Source: Ruminococcus sp. UBA3855 (GTDB taxonomy: Bacteria > Bacillota > Clostridia > Oscillospirales > Ruminococcaceae). Taken from it: a DNA stretch of 15,051 nucleotides. The DNA is taken from positions 1-15,051 of the forward strand of contig DGHF01000237.1 in NCBI GenBank assembly GCA_002392545.1, read 5' to 3'. The position numbers and the translations under genes were made by a program. Below, piece after piece: positions 1 to 6,701 of the stretch (the first letter of the stretch is position 1; each line of letters starts with the position of its first letter). The notes under the pieces were generated by a model. That model saw only the letters and a list, made by a program, of their open reading frames with translations. It ran no database searches and was not told the DNA's origin.

Positions 1-157
1 CCGCTCTGTGCTCGATAACTCCCGTCCGGCTCATCAGCGAACTCATTTATTATACCACACTTTTTTGAATTTGTCAAGTCTTTTTTCAAACTTTTTTCAA
101 AAAACTTTTGATTGATTTTTGTGGGCTGTCTTTCGTGATGTCCTCTCGTCCGACAGC
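1..157 (-). other. Tandem leader segments after the two leftward promoters
   Basis: Downstream of each leftward promoter the minus strand carries a related motif, CGGACGRGAG, followed a few bases later by AUC. One copy is near 28-19 and the other at 152-143. In the distal unit the motif sits inside a hairpin closed by the 6-bp inverted repeat 125-130/152-157 (GCTGTC/GACAGC). The proximal unit continues off the window. The RNA could be the 5' leader of an rRNA/tRNA operon or the start of a structured leader such as a T-box stem I, but too little is present to decide. No protein gene lies in 1-388. Confidence 0.4.
49..77 (-). promoter_or_regulatory. Leftward consensus sigma-A promoter (proximal of a tandem pair)
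   Basis: On the minus strand a perfect -35 TTGACA (77-72) and a perfect -10 TATAAT (54-49) are separated by 17 bp, with a TGG extension just upstream of the -10. Transcription would start near position 42 and leave the window on the left. The target is outside the window. The strength fits a stable-RNA operon or a highly expressed, leader-controlled operon. Confidence 0.85.
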
Positions 158-163
158 TTTATT

Positions 164-192
164 ATTATACCACGTTTTTCCGATTTTGTCAA
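164..192 (-). promoter_or_regulatory. Leftward consensus sigma-A promoter (distal of a tandem pair)
   Basis: On the minus strand, TTGACA (192-187) and TATAAT (169-164) lie 17 bp apart, again with a TGG extended -10. The -10 region and its surroundings almost repeat the proximal promoter at 49-77 (both read GTGGTATAATAA). An AT-rich tract on its upstream side could act as an UP element. It points at the same unseen target. Confidence 0.85.
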
Positions 193-309
193 GCAAAAGA
201 AATTTCAAAATTTTTGCATCTTTTTGTGCAAGATGTCCACTTGCTTTCAGGACAGATTTTTCATTTTCCTTTCCAAAAGGGAATATTTGAAAAAAATATC
301 ATAAAACTA

Positions 310-338
310 GTGACAAATGCACTGATTTATGTTATAAT
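310..338 (+). promoter_or_regulatory. Promoter of the phosphofructokinase gene
   Basis: A -35 GTGACA (310-315) and a perfect -10 TATAAT (333-338) are 17 bp apart. The start point would be near 345, giving a leader of about 44 nt that holds the strong SD AGGAGGA just before the start codon at 389. Between 193 and 309 I see only AT-rich sequence and small inverted repeats. Confidence 0.85.
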
Positions 339-388
339 ATAAGAGGTAATGTCCAAACACGATAAAATATATAGGAGGAATTGCAGTT

Positions 389-1618
389 ATGAATATTGCC
401 GTAGCACAGTCAGGAGGACCCACCTGCGCCATCAATGCGAGTTTGGTGGGGGTATTCCGTCAGGCACTTTTGACAGAGGAGATTGATGCAGTTTTCGGGT
501 CAATCAACGGAATTGAAGGGATGATTGGGGACGAGTTAATCAACTTAAAGACCATCATTCGCACCAACAGGGATATGGAGCTGTTACGACAGACACCGTC
601 CACCGTTTTAGGTTCATGCCGTTATAAACTGCCGTCATACGAAGAAGAACCGGAAGTATATGAGAAGATTCACAGCACACTGAAAGCGCACAGAATCAGT
701 ATTTTCCTGTACATTGGCGGAAATGATTCAATGGATACCGTAGTAAAGCTTTCCGCATACATGAAACATGTTGGTTCTGACATCAAGATTGTAGGAATTC
801 CGAAGACCATCGACAATGATTTACCCATCACAGACCATACCCCTGGATTTGGTTCAGCGGCGAAATATGTCGCAGCTACCACACAGGAAATCATCCGTGA
901 CAGCAGCGTATATAGTATTCCGTCAGTGACCATTATTGAAATTATGGGACGGCACAGCGGATGGCTTGCAGCATCAACGTGCGTATTGCGTGCAAACGGC
1001 GAAGAAGCACCGCATTTGATATATTTACCAGAATCCGATTTTTCAGCGGAGCAGTTCATTGAAGACATACGGAAGGAAATGGCGAAGCACAAAGCGGTAA
1101 TTGTAGCTGTTTCGGAGGGAGTAGCCTTGAATGCAGAAAATGCAGGGATTGAGGATTTCCAGTCCGGCGCAACGGATGTATTTGGACACAAATATCTTTC
1201 AGGAATCGGGAAATTTCTGGAAAATCTGGTTGCAAAGGAAATCGGCTGTAAAGTCCGTTCAGTAGAGTTGAATGTAATGCAGAGATGCTCTTCACACATT
1301 TGTTCCAAGACAGACATTGACGAAGCGGAGCGAATCGGCAGACAGGCACTTTGTACCGCCCTTGACGGAAACACAGGAATCATGATGTATTTCCGCCGTG
1401 TGAGTGACGTACCTTATGCAGTGAGCATTGAAATGACAGAAGCCTCCAACACGGCAAATCTGGAAAAGCGTTTTCCAGTGGAATGGATTTCTCAGGAGCA
1501 GAATCAGGTCACAGATGCAGCCATTCCCTATTTTCTGCCGTTAATTCAAGGAGAAGTAGATATTTTCATGAATAACGGAATGCCGGTGCATTTCCAGAGA
1601 CCATTACAGATGCGTTAA
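389..1618 (+). CDS. 6-phosphofructokinase, probably pyrophosphate-dependent
   Basis: This is the glycolytic enzyme that phosphorylates fructose 6-phosphate to fructose 1,6-bisphosphate in the cytosol. The product has 409 residues, longer than the roughly 320 of bacterial ATP-type PfkA and typical of the longer PPi-type subgroup. Family signatures are visible: the N-terminal QSGGPTCAIN nucleotide/phosphate loop (7-16), GGNDS at 110-114, PKTIDND at 138-144 with the catalytic Asp, and a later MGRHSGW motif for substrate binding. In ATP enzymes the second motif reads GGDGS and the third PGTIDND. Asp at the Gly position (D113) and Lys (K139) before TIDND are the residues known to favour pyrophosphate and to block ATP. 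The start follows AGGAGGA at a good distance. It appears monocistronic, with its own promoter and a 3' hairpin region. The family call is firm; the phosphoryl donor is inferred from two residues. Confidence 0.93.
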   Translation: MNIAVAQSGGPTCAINASLVGVFRQALLTEEIDAVFGSINGIEGMIGDELINLKTIIRTNRDMELLRQTPSTVLGSCRYKLPSYEEEPEVYEKIHSTLKAHRISIFLYIGGNDSMDTVVKLSAYMKHVGSDIKIVGIPKTIDNDLPITDHTPGFGSAAKYVAATTQEIIRDSSVYSIPSVTIIEIMGRHSGWLAASTCVLRANGEEAPHLIYLPESDFSAEQFIEDIRKEMAKHKAVIVAVSEGVALNAENAGIEDFQSGATDVFGHKYLSGIGKFLENLVAKEIGCKVRSVELNVMQRCSSHICSKTDIDEAERIGRQALCTALDGNTGIMMYFRRVSDVPYAVSIEMTEASNTANLEKRFPVEWISQEQNQVTDAAIPYFLPLIQGEVDIFMNNGMPVHFQRPLQMR

Positions 1619-1689
1619 AAGAACATGTGGATTTTGTACAAAAACTAAAGTTAAAAATATATTTAATTGCACAAATTCAGCAGTTGCCT

Positions 1690-1725
1690 GAAATTTTCTG
1701 AAGAAAATTTCCAATATTTTTGGAA
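1690..1725 (+). terminator. AT-rich overlapping hairpins after the phosphofructokinase gene
   Basis: A perfect 9-bp inverted repeat (1690-1698/1703-1711, GAAATTTTC/GAAAATTTC, TGAA loop) overlaps a second hairpin (TTCCAA 1709-1714/TTGGAA 1720-1725). They share three bases, so the full forms of both cannot pair at once. The first stem has few GC pairs and is not followed by a clean T tract, so termination is only possible. No better terminator is visible between 1619 and 1769. Confidence 0.35.
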
Positions 1726-1769
1726 TTTGATTGTTAATGTGATGGAAGGACTGCGAGGGGAGGTCAGAA

Positions 1770-2327
1770 GTGAACAAGGGAATCGAAAGTTATATTCGGT
1801 TTCTCGACGGAAATCAGGCAGAAATGCATACAATCGTTGAAATGTACTGGGATAGTATGCTCTTGTTCACCAATGGCTATGTGCACAACATTTCTGATGC
1901 AGAAGACATTGCACAGGAAGCATTGATTAAACTCGCAGTGAAACGCCCGAAATTTCAGGAAGAACACCAGTTGAAAGCGTATCTTTTCAAGATATGCCGT
2001 AACATGGCAATCAATGCCCTGAAAAAGAATCAGCGGTCTGTTCTGATTGAACCAGAAACCGCCGAAGAATTCGAAGATGAAACCGCAGCGATTGAAGAGA
2101 GAATGGCATTGGAAGATTCTCAACAGCAGTTGCATCGTGCCATGATGCAGTTAAAGCAGGAATACAGAGAAGTGCTCTATCTGCGGTATTTTGAAAACCT
2201 TTCCATGAAAGAAACCGCCCGAATCATGCACTGTACAGAAAAGCAGGCAACTGCCACCGCCTATCAGGCGAGGCAACAGCTGAAAAAAATACTCGAAAAG
2301 GAGGGATACAGCGGTGAAAACTTATGA
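1770..2327 (+). CDS. RNA polymerase sigma factor, ECF-type sigma-70 family
   Basis: This 185-residue protein directs RNA polymerase to a dedicated promoter set. It has the two-domain ECF layout. Region 2 covers about residues 18-88, including the DAEDIAQEALIKL helix (43-55) that contacts core polymerase and the -10 element. An acidic linker spans about 94-116. Region 4 covers about 120-173 and carries the helix-turn-helix (LSMKETARIMHCTEKQATAT...) that reads the -35. There is no region 1.1 or 3. The start is GTG at 1770, behind the SD GAGGGGAGG (1755-1763). The last 14 bases overlap the next gene, whose SD lies inside this one, so the two are translationally coupled. That pairing with a membrane protein is the classic ECF/anti-sigma arrangement. 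The signal it answers and its target promoters cannot be read from the sequence. Confidence 0.92.
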   Translation: MNKGIESYIRFLDGNQAEMHTIVEMYWDSMLLFTNGYVHNISDAEDIAQEALIKLAVKRPKFQEEHQLKAYLFKICRNMAINALKKNQRSVLIEPETAEEFEDETAAIEERMALEDSQQQLHRAMMQLKQEYREVLYLRYFENLSMKETARIMHCTEKQATATAYQARQQLKKILEKEGYSGENL

Positions 2328-3210
2328 TGAAATTACAGATAATGTGTTAGAGGGAGCGAAAATATACCGCCGGAAAATCCGGCGCACGCAGTTTGCCGTT
2401 TCCGTGGTAGCAATGAGCACCGCCTGTGCCTTGGGTCTGACACTTTACAGCAATATCGAAAAAGTTGACCGTTTCCAGCCCGAACAGCCCACAGATTGTT
2501 ATACAGAATACGCCTCAAATCTCCCCACAATGAACGCATCCAACGACCCCGAAAACGGCGATATTCTGAGTTCAGAACCGCCGACCACGACCGAAGTAAC
2601 TTCGCCGGAAATCTCCCCTTCTGCCCCGTCAACATCCATAACAGCAGCCACCACAGTGTCGCCCCCCTCCACCGACCCGAAAGAAGCGACCGTTCCGGAA
2701 ACGACGGAAACAACAGCAATTCCAGAAACAGAACCCATCCACACGACCACCGTCGCCATCTCAACGACAGCCCCCCCAATAGCAACAACCGCCCCGCCCA
2801 TCCAGACGACAGTTGCCGTTCCTGTCACTACTGCGGAAGCAATTCGGGAAACGATAGAGTACATAGAACCCACGGAAGCCCCCACTGAATGGGTAGAAAT
2901 CGAAATCATTGAAGAAACCGAACCGCCAGCAGAACCCGAACCCATCGAGCCGGAAGAACCGCCCACCCAAGAGACCACAGAACCCCCGACAGAAGCGGAA
3001 GAACCAACAGAAGCATCCACCGAACCCCCAGCTGACCCCACCACAGAACCGACAGAAGAACCGACCATTTCGGAGCTGGAATCACTGAAAGAAGCGTACC
3101 CTGATTTGCAGTTATCTGATGAAGAATGGGAAGTATTATTTACGCTTTACAGTGACAGTGAAATGCCGTTCTCATTCTGGTATACGATGTTCGGCGGAAC
3201 AACGGAATAA
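2314..3210 (+). CDS. Single-pass membrane protein with Pro/Thr/Glu-rich stalk, putative sigma-factor partner
   Basis: A 298-residue protein starting at GTG 2314, with SD AGGAGGG (2298-2304) inside the upstream sigma gene. In order: a short basic cytoplasmic N-terminus (1-25, ending KIRR), one hydrophobic segment (about 26-46), a low-complexity stalk of about 200 residues rich in Pro, Thr, Glu and Ala (about 55-250, with repeats such as TTAPPI and TEPP), and a compact C-terminal segment (about 251-298) containing LQLSDEEWEVLFTLYS. The topology suggests that the tail or stalk is outside the membrane and spans or contacts the wall. Overlap with the sigma gene suggests it is the anti-sigma factor or sensor, although only about 25 residues are cytoplasmic and I see no zinc-binding anti-sigma motif. 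The stalk DNA is C-rich, unlike its neighbours, because of Pro/Thr codons. I recognise no named family. Confidence 0.8.
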   Translation: MKTYDEITDNVLEGAKIYRRKIRRTQFAVSVVAMSTACALGLTLYSNIEKVDRFQPEQPTDCYTEYASNLPTMNASNDPENGDILSSEPPTTTEVTSPEISPSAPSTSITAATTVSPPSTDPKEATVPETTETTAIPETEPIHTTTVAISTTAPPIATTAPPIQTTVAVPVTTAEAIRETIEYIEPTEAPTEWVEIEIIEETEPPAEPEPIEPEEPPTQETTEPPTEAEEPTEASTEPPADPTTEPTEEPTISELESLKEAYPDLQLSDEEWEVLFTLYSDSEMPFSFWYTMFGGTTE

Positions 3211-3217
3211 ACAAAAG

Positions 3218-3245
3218 TCCCCTGAAAAAAATTCAGGGGATTTTT
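3218..3245 (+). terminator. Rho-independent terminator of the first sigma cassette
   Basis: A perfect 9-bp stem (TCCCCTGAA 3218-3226 with TTCAGGGGA 3232-3240), a 5-base A loop and a T5 tract (3241-3245). It begins 7 bases after the stop of the stalk protein and separates the two ECF sigma cassettes. The A-rich sequence on the left could make it work in both directions. Confidence 0.9.
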
Positions 3246-3303
3246 CATTTCCTGTCACAATCGGGCGAATTGAAAAGTATACCAGATGAAAGGGGGAACA
3301 GAA

Positions 3304-3762
3304 ATGCAAAATGATGAAGAAATCATCAGAAAATATGCAGACATGGTGTATCGGATGGCATTCGCCCACGTCCGCCGGCACGCAGATGCAGATGACATAT
3401 TTCAGGAAGTCTTTTTACGCTACCTGAAAAAGCGACCACAATTCGAAAATGAAGAGCATGAAAAACGCTGGTTTCTGAAAGTGACAACGAATTGTGCCAA
3501 GAGCTATTTAACATCTGCATGGATGCGCTATTTCGTGCCATTAGAGGGCGAAATTTTCAAAGAACCTGAAGAAAATCGGCTTTCAGAAGCGTTATCGCAG
3601 TTACCGCCGAAATATCGGGACGTGATACACCTGCACTATTATGAAGGGTACAAAACAGAAGAAATCGCTGAAATATTGAGAAGAAAGCCGGATACCGTCC
3701 GAAAACAGCTCAGCCGAGCAAGAGAGCAACTGAAAGAAATCTTAAAGGAGGAATTTTCATGA
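3304..3762 (+). CDS. RNA polymerase sigma factor, ECF-type sigma-70 family (second cassette)
   Basis: A 152-residue ECF sigma factor. Region 2 (about 10-75) includes ADADDIFQEVFLRYL (27-41), and region 4 (about 92-148) includes LPPKYRDVIHLHYYEGYKTEEIAEIL and a recognition helix ending TVRKQLSRAREQLK. I place the start at ATG 3304, because AGGGGG (3291-3296) sits 7 bases upstream. An in-frame ATG at 3286 would put that SD inside the gene. The stop overlaps the next start as ATGA, so the pair is translationally coupled. No clear sigma-A promoter lies in 3246-3290. The sequence there contains TGTCAC and TATACC, but the spacing is poor, so an autoregulated ECF promoter is possible though not shown. 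It is clearly different in sequence from the sigma factor at 1770, so this is not a recent duplication. Confidence 0.92.
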   Translation: MQNDEEIIRKYADMVYRMAFAHVRRHADADDIFQEVFLRYLKKRPQFENEEHEKRWFLKVTTNCAKSYLTSAWMRYFVPLEGEIFKEPEENRLSEALSQLPPKYRDVIHLHYYEGYKTEEIAEILRRKPDTVRKQLSRAREQLKEILKEEFS

Positions 3763-4814
3763 AAAGTGCAGTATATCGCCAAATGAATGAGCAATTACAT
3801 CCAAATCCGAAAACCGTTGACAAGCTTATTGAACAGACCAGACCGCAAAAGTCAATATTTGGCAAATTTTCCAGACTTCCGAAGCCAGCCCGAACAGCGA
3901 TATTGACAGCCCTGATTGTGGCGTTGAGTTCCACGACCCTGACAGTGGCATCTGATAACAGCGCAGAATTTCGGGATATGTTGTATTCGATTTCGCCCAG
4001 AGTAGGGGCATTATTCAGCCCCGTGATGATGAGTGATGTCAGTCAGGGCATTCAAATGACAGTCGAAGCGGTCTATATCAATGGCGACGATGCTGAATTT
4101 ATCATTTCCCTGAAAGACCTCGAAGGCGACAGAATTTCAAAATCCGCAGGTCTGAACGACAGTTATCATATTATCCGTCCCATCTATTTTGATATGTCGT
4201 CATATGGTTGCGCTGGATTGGGCTATGACCCTGAAACCCAAAAAAGACGATACCATATTTTTACTCATGAACCCAATGCAGGAAAATTTTGGGGCGATAC
4301 ACTGAGTTTTTCCGTCTCTGAAATTATGTATGGAATGAATTTTGTCCGTGAAAAAGTCCCTGTTCCCATTGATTTGACACAGGTCGATTACAATCCGAAA
4401 ACCGTTTCAGGGGCTTTTTTAAACGAAAAAGGTCACGGAAGCGGAGGAACAGGAACAATATATTTTGATGAATATTCAGCGGAATATCTTGTTCCGCAAA
4501 CTCCGCAGGATTTCATTGACGAAATCCAATTGACAGGAATCGGCTGGAAAAACGGCTATTTGCACATTCAGAATTGTATTGAAAACTGGAATGGAAATTC
4601 ACATATCGGATATTATTTAGTAGCAGAAAACGGCGATATTCTGGAATCTTTCACTGTAAGTTGGAAAGAAACCAGCAGTGAATATTTCGAAACTTTTTTT
4701 GAAGTCAAGCCTGAGGAGCTGAAAAATTATCAGGTTTATGCGGAATATGTCACAGGCGGAGAAATTTTAAAAGGTAATTGGGAAGTCAAATTTCCCCTGA
4801 AAAATCTTGAATAA
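3759..4814 (+). CDS. Putative anti-sigma factor, DUF4179-like membrane protein
   Basis: This 351-residue protein has a cytoplasmic N-terminus of about 43 residues (with TVDKLIEQTRPQ), one membrane segment (about 44-65), and an extracellular domain of about 285 residues. The outer part is rich in beta-strand patterns and aromatic residues. This layout, together with a start overlapping an ECF sigma gene by 4 bases, matches the DUF4179-type proteins found next to Clostridia and Bacilli sigma factors. In those, the short inner segment is thought to hold the sigma factor and the outer domain to sense envelope conditions. SD AAGGAGG lies just upstream, in the sigma gene. The family assignment is from architecture and general resemblance. 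No ligand or protease site can be named. Confidence 0.75.
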   Translation: MKSAVYRQMNEQLHPNPKTVDKLIEQTRPQKSIFGKFSRLPKPARTAILTALIVALSSTTLTVASDNSAEFRDMLYSISPRVGALFSPVMMSDVSQGIQMTVEAVYINGDDAEFIISLKDLEGDRISKSAGLNDSYHIIRPIYFDMSSYGCAGLGYDPETQKRRYHIFTHEPNAGKFWGDTLSFSVSEIMYGMNFVREKVPVPIDLTQVDYNPKTVSGAFLNEKGHGSGGTGTIYFDEYSAEYLVPQTPQDFIDEIQLTGIGWKNGYLHIQNCIENWNGNSHIGYYLVAENGDILESFTVSWKETSSEYFETFFEVKPEELKNYQVYAEYVTGGEILKGNWEVKFPLKNLE

Positions 4815-4892
4815 TAGTTCAGTGTAGTTGGCGGTTACTTTAGTAAGCCGTTTATAGCAATGTTTTGTAAAAACCAAATCCATAAAATTTTC

Positions 4893-4921
4893 TTGACAAA
4901 CACCTTAAAATATGCTATACT
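4893..4921 (+). promoter_or_regulatory. Promoter of the patatin-ydbC-smpB operon
   Basis: A perfect -35 TTGACA (4893-4898), 17 bp, and an extended -10 TGCTATACT (4913-4921). The expected start point near 4928 leaves a leader of about 32 nt. An imperfect hairpin upstream (about 4830-4850) may end the sigma cassette, but it lacks a convincing T tract. Confidence 0.88.
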
Positions 4922-4959
4922 AGAAAAAGAGCGTGATTTGTACAGTGAGGTGACAAGGT

Positions 4960-5826
4960 TTGAAAATCGGTTTGGTTTTAGAAGGGGGTGCTCATCGGAC
5001 TATTTTTTCGTGCGGTGTGACGGATGCCCTGCTTGATGCAAAAATTTATGCAGATTATGTGATTGGTACATCTGCCGGCATTACTTATGGTATGTCATAT
5101 GTTGCAAGACAAAAGGGGCGAAACCGTGAAATGCTCCGGCAATATGTCGGGAGTCCTCGCTATATGGGAATGATTCACCGGATAAATCCTTTCAACCGTT
5201 CTTATTATAACCTTAAATATGTGTTTGAGACAATCCCTAATCATTTACTTCCAGTCGATTATGAGACTTTACGCAGTTTTCAGGGGGAGACTATTGCTGT
5301 TGTCACTAATATGAAAACCGGTCAGGCAGAATATCTACCTGTGCCTGTTGATGACCCTAAATGGAAGGTTTTGCAGGCTTCCTGTGCACTTCCACTATTG
5401 TTCAAGCCAATTTCCATTGACGGAAATCTTTATGCTGACGGGGGTATTGCTGATTCTATCCCTTTCCGTAAAGCGATTGAGGATGGCTGTGACAGGGTGG
5501 TTGTGGTTCTTACCAGAGAACGCTCTTATCGGAAAAAATCAGAGTCCGCTACTGATTACGCTGTGAAATATTATCAGAAAAAATATCCGGCTTATGCTGA
5601 ACAAATCCGCAACCGACATGAGCGGTATAATGCCAGCATTGATGAACTCGCCAGACTGGAACAAAACGGAGATGTTTACGTCATTGCACCAGAGGACACA
5701 CTCAATGTAGGACGGACGGAAAAAGATGTTTCCAAATTGATGGCACTGTATGCGCAGGGCTATGCTGTTATGACACAACAGCTCAACGCATTACATGCAT
5801 ATATTGAAGATGAATCACAATTCTGA
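4960..5826 (+). CDS. Patatin-like phospholipase family protein
   Basis: A 288-residue serine acyl hydrolase of the patatin/RssA type, expected to cleave acyl chains from phospholipids or related esters. The three family blocks are present: the glycine-rich oxyanion region EGGAHR (8-13), the nucleophile elbow GTSAG with Ser38, and the dyad aspartate in DGG (160-162). There is no signal peptide or membrane segment, so it should be cytosolic. The start is TTG at 4960, because GAGGTG (4947-4952) lies 7 bases upstream and the residues that follow begin the expected first beta strand (KIGLVLEGG). It is the first gene of an operon, with 15 bases to the next. The physiological substrate is unknown; in this family it is usually inferred to be membrane lipid turnover. 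Confidence 0.92.
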   Translation: MKIGLVLEGGAHRTIFSCGVTDALLDAKIYADYVIGTSAGITYGMSYVARQKGRNREMLRQYVGSPRYMGMIHRINPFNRSYYNLKYVFETIPNHLLPVDYETLRSFQGETIAVVTNMKTGQAEYLPVPVDDPKWKVLQASCALPLLFKPISIDGNLYADGGIADSIPFRKAIEDGCDRVVVVLTRERSYRKKSESATDYAVKYYQKKYPAYAEQIRNRHERYNASIDELARLEQNGDVYVIAPEDTLNVGRTEKDVSKLMALYAQGYAVMTQQLNALHAYIEDESQF

Positions 5827-5841
5827 AAGGAGCTTTTCAAA

Positions 5842-6111
5842 ATGGCTGAATTAAAGTACGAAATCACAAGAGAAATCGGTTCTATCGGGGAAAGTGCCCG
5901 TGGATGGTCCAAGGAGCTGAACATGGTCAGCTGGAATGACCGTGAGGCTAAATATGACCTGCGGGAATGGTCTCCCGACCACTCCAGAATGGGGAAGGGT
6001 GTCACAATGACCCTTGATGAACTTGTGATGCTGAAAAAATTGCTCAATGCGATGGATGAACTGAATGTGGAAATTTCGGACAGTTTCGACAGCGACGAAT
6101 TTGATGTGTAA
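5842..6111 (+). CDS. YdbC-like PC4-fold ssDNA-binding protein
   Basis: An 89-residue protein that resembles the YdbC family, bacterial relatives of the eukaryotic coactivator PC4 that bind single-stranded nucleic acid as dimers. The recognisable block runs from about residue 24 to 57: KELNMVSWN, then AKYDLREWSPDH, then MGKGVTMT. It has the beta-strand pattern and basic/aromatic residues of the PC4 nucleic-acid surface. A helix (about 58-73, LDELVMLKKLLNAM) follows, then an acidic tail. SD AAAGGAGC is 15 bases before the ATG, directly after the patatin stop, so it is cotranscribed. Its role may be in transcription or repair; the sequence does not settle which. Family recognition is from memory of the motif. 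Confidence 0.85.
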   Translation: MAELKYEITREIGSIGESARGWSKELNMVSWNDREAKYDLREWSPDHSRMGKGVTMTLDELVMLKKLLNAMDELNVEISDSFDSDEFDV

Positions 6112-6137
6112 TCTCTTCTTGATGGGGGGCTGATTCC

Positions 6138-6602
6138 ATGCGTACAAAGGGTACAAAACGAATTGCCGAAAATCGTCAGGCTCGGCATGAATATTTCGTG
6201 CTGGAGGATTTCGAGGCTGGTATCGAACTCACCGGAACAGAGGTAAAGTCTATCCGTCAGGGAAGTGTCAACCTCAAAGACAGCTGGTGCAGTATCGAAA
6301 ACGGGGAAATGTTCATCAAACAAATGCATATTTCTCCTTACGAAAAAGGAAATATTTACAACCGTGACCCCCTGCGTGTGCGGAGACTGCTCATGCATAA
6401 AGCCGAAATTCTCCGCCTCTATGGGAAAATCAAACAGGAGGGATTAACCCTCGTTCCGCTGTCCCTATATTTCAAGGATTCCCGTGTCAAGGTTCAGCTT
6501 GGACTCTGCAAGGGTAAAAAACTCTATGACAAGAGGGCGGATGCTGCGAAACGTGATGCCGGTCGTGCTATTGACAGGGCTATGAAAGAACGAAATCAGT
6601 GA
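6138..6602 (+). CDS. smpB: SsrA-binding protein SmpB
   Basis: SmpB binds tmRNA and brings it to stalled ribosomes so that the incomplete peptide is tagged and the ribosome released (trans-translation). The 154-residue length is typical. Family signatures are visible: the N-terminal RIAENRQARHEYF, the core GIELTGTEVKSIR (about 28-40), and the NLKDSW segment. HISPYEKGN and the LYFKDSRVKVQLGL strands follow. The C-terminal basic tail (about 125-154, KGKKLYDKRADAAKRD) inserts into the mRNA channel of the decoding centre. SD GGGGGG is about 10 bases upstream. It is the last gene of the operon and is followed by a strong terminator. The tmRNA gene itself is not in the window. Confidence 0.97.
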   Translation: MRTKGTKRIAENRQARHEYFVLEDFEAGIELTGTEVKSIRQGSVNLKDSWCSIENGEMFIKQMHISPYEKGNIYNRDPLRVRRLLMHKAEILRLYGKIKQEGLTLVPLSLYFKDSRVKVQLGLCKGKKLYDKRADAAKRDAGRAIDRAMKERNQ

Positions 6603-6645
6603 ATTTGTCCGTTTCTCCTGAAAACTGAATTTATGACAAAAAGAG

Positions 6646-6676
6646 ACACGCTCCGGAAATTCCAGAGCGTGTTTTT
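6646..6676 (+). terminator. Bidirectional terminator between smpB and the convergent 123-residue gene
   Basis: Stem ACACGCTC (6646-6653) pairs with GAGCGTGT (6665-6672), with an inner GGA/TCC extension, and a T5 tract follows (6672-6676). An A tract on the left (6638-6642) lets it also stop minus-strand transcripts from the gene ending at 6702. Confidence 0.9.
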
Positions 6677-6701
6677 CTCGTTAATTCCTGCTGGTCAGAA
6701 A

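Noticed and set aside
30..37. Minus-strand CTGATGAG in the proximal leader, the hammerhead ribozyme core heptamer
   Set aside because: The matching GAAA and the closing stems are absent in the visible sequence; the window ends too soon and no ribozyme can be supported.
108..304. Two short plus-strand open frames in the left intergenic region
   Set aside because: They cross the leftward promoter and have no SD; the Phe-rich translation reflects the T-rich DNA.
670..1383. Long minus-strand open frame of 237 codons inside the phosphofructokinase gene
   Set aside because: The sense frame is a clear enzyme with conserved motifs; the reverse frame has no recognisable domain or start signals.
2499..3068. 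Minus-strand open frame of 189 codons rich in Gly, Val and Ser
   Set aside because: It is the antisense shadow of the Pro/Thr/Glu stalk; low-complexity codons keep the reverse frame open, and it has no SD or promoter.
3066..3081. A 16-base stretch shared with the YkgJ-like gene near 12029
   Set aside because: Both encode TISEL in coding sequence with no further similarity; chance is the simpler explanation.
3253..3283. Possible ECF-type promoter before the second sigma gene (TGTCAC ... TATACC)
   Set aside because: The spacing and boxes fit neither sigma-A nor a known ECF consensus well enough to call.
4830..4850. Imperfect hairpin after the second sigma cassette as a terminator
   Set aside because: The stem has a one-base bulge and no T tract follows, so termination is not supported.
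5760..6398. Minus-strand frame of 212 codons across ydbC-like and smpB
   Set aside because: It spans two recognised sense genes and their intergenic gaps and has no start signals.
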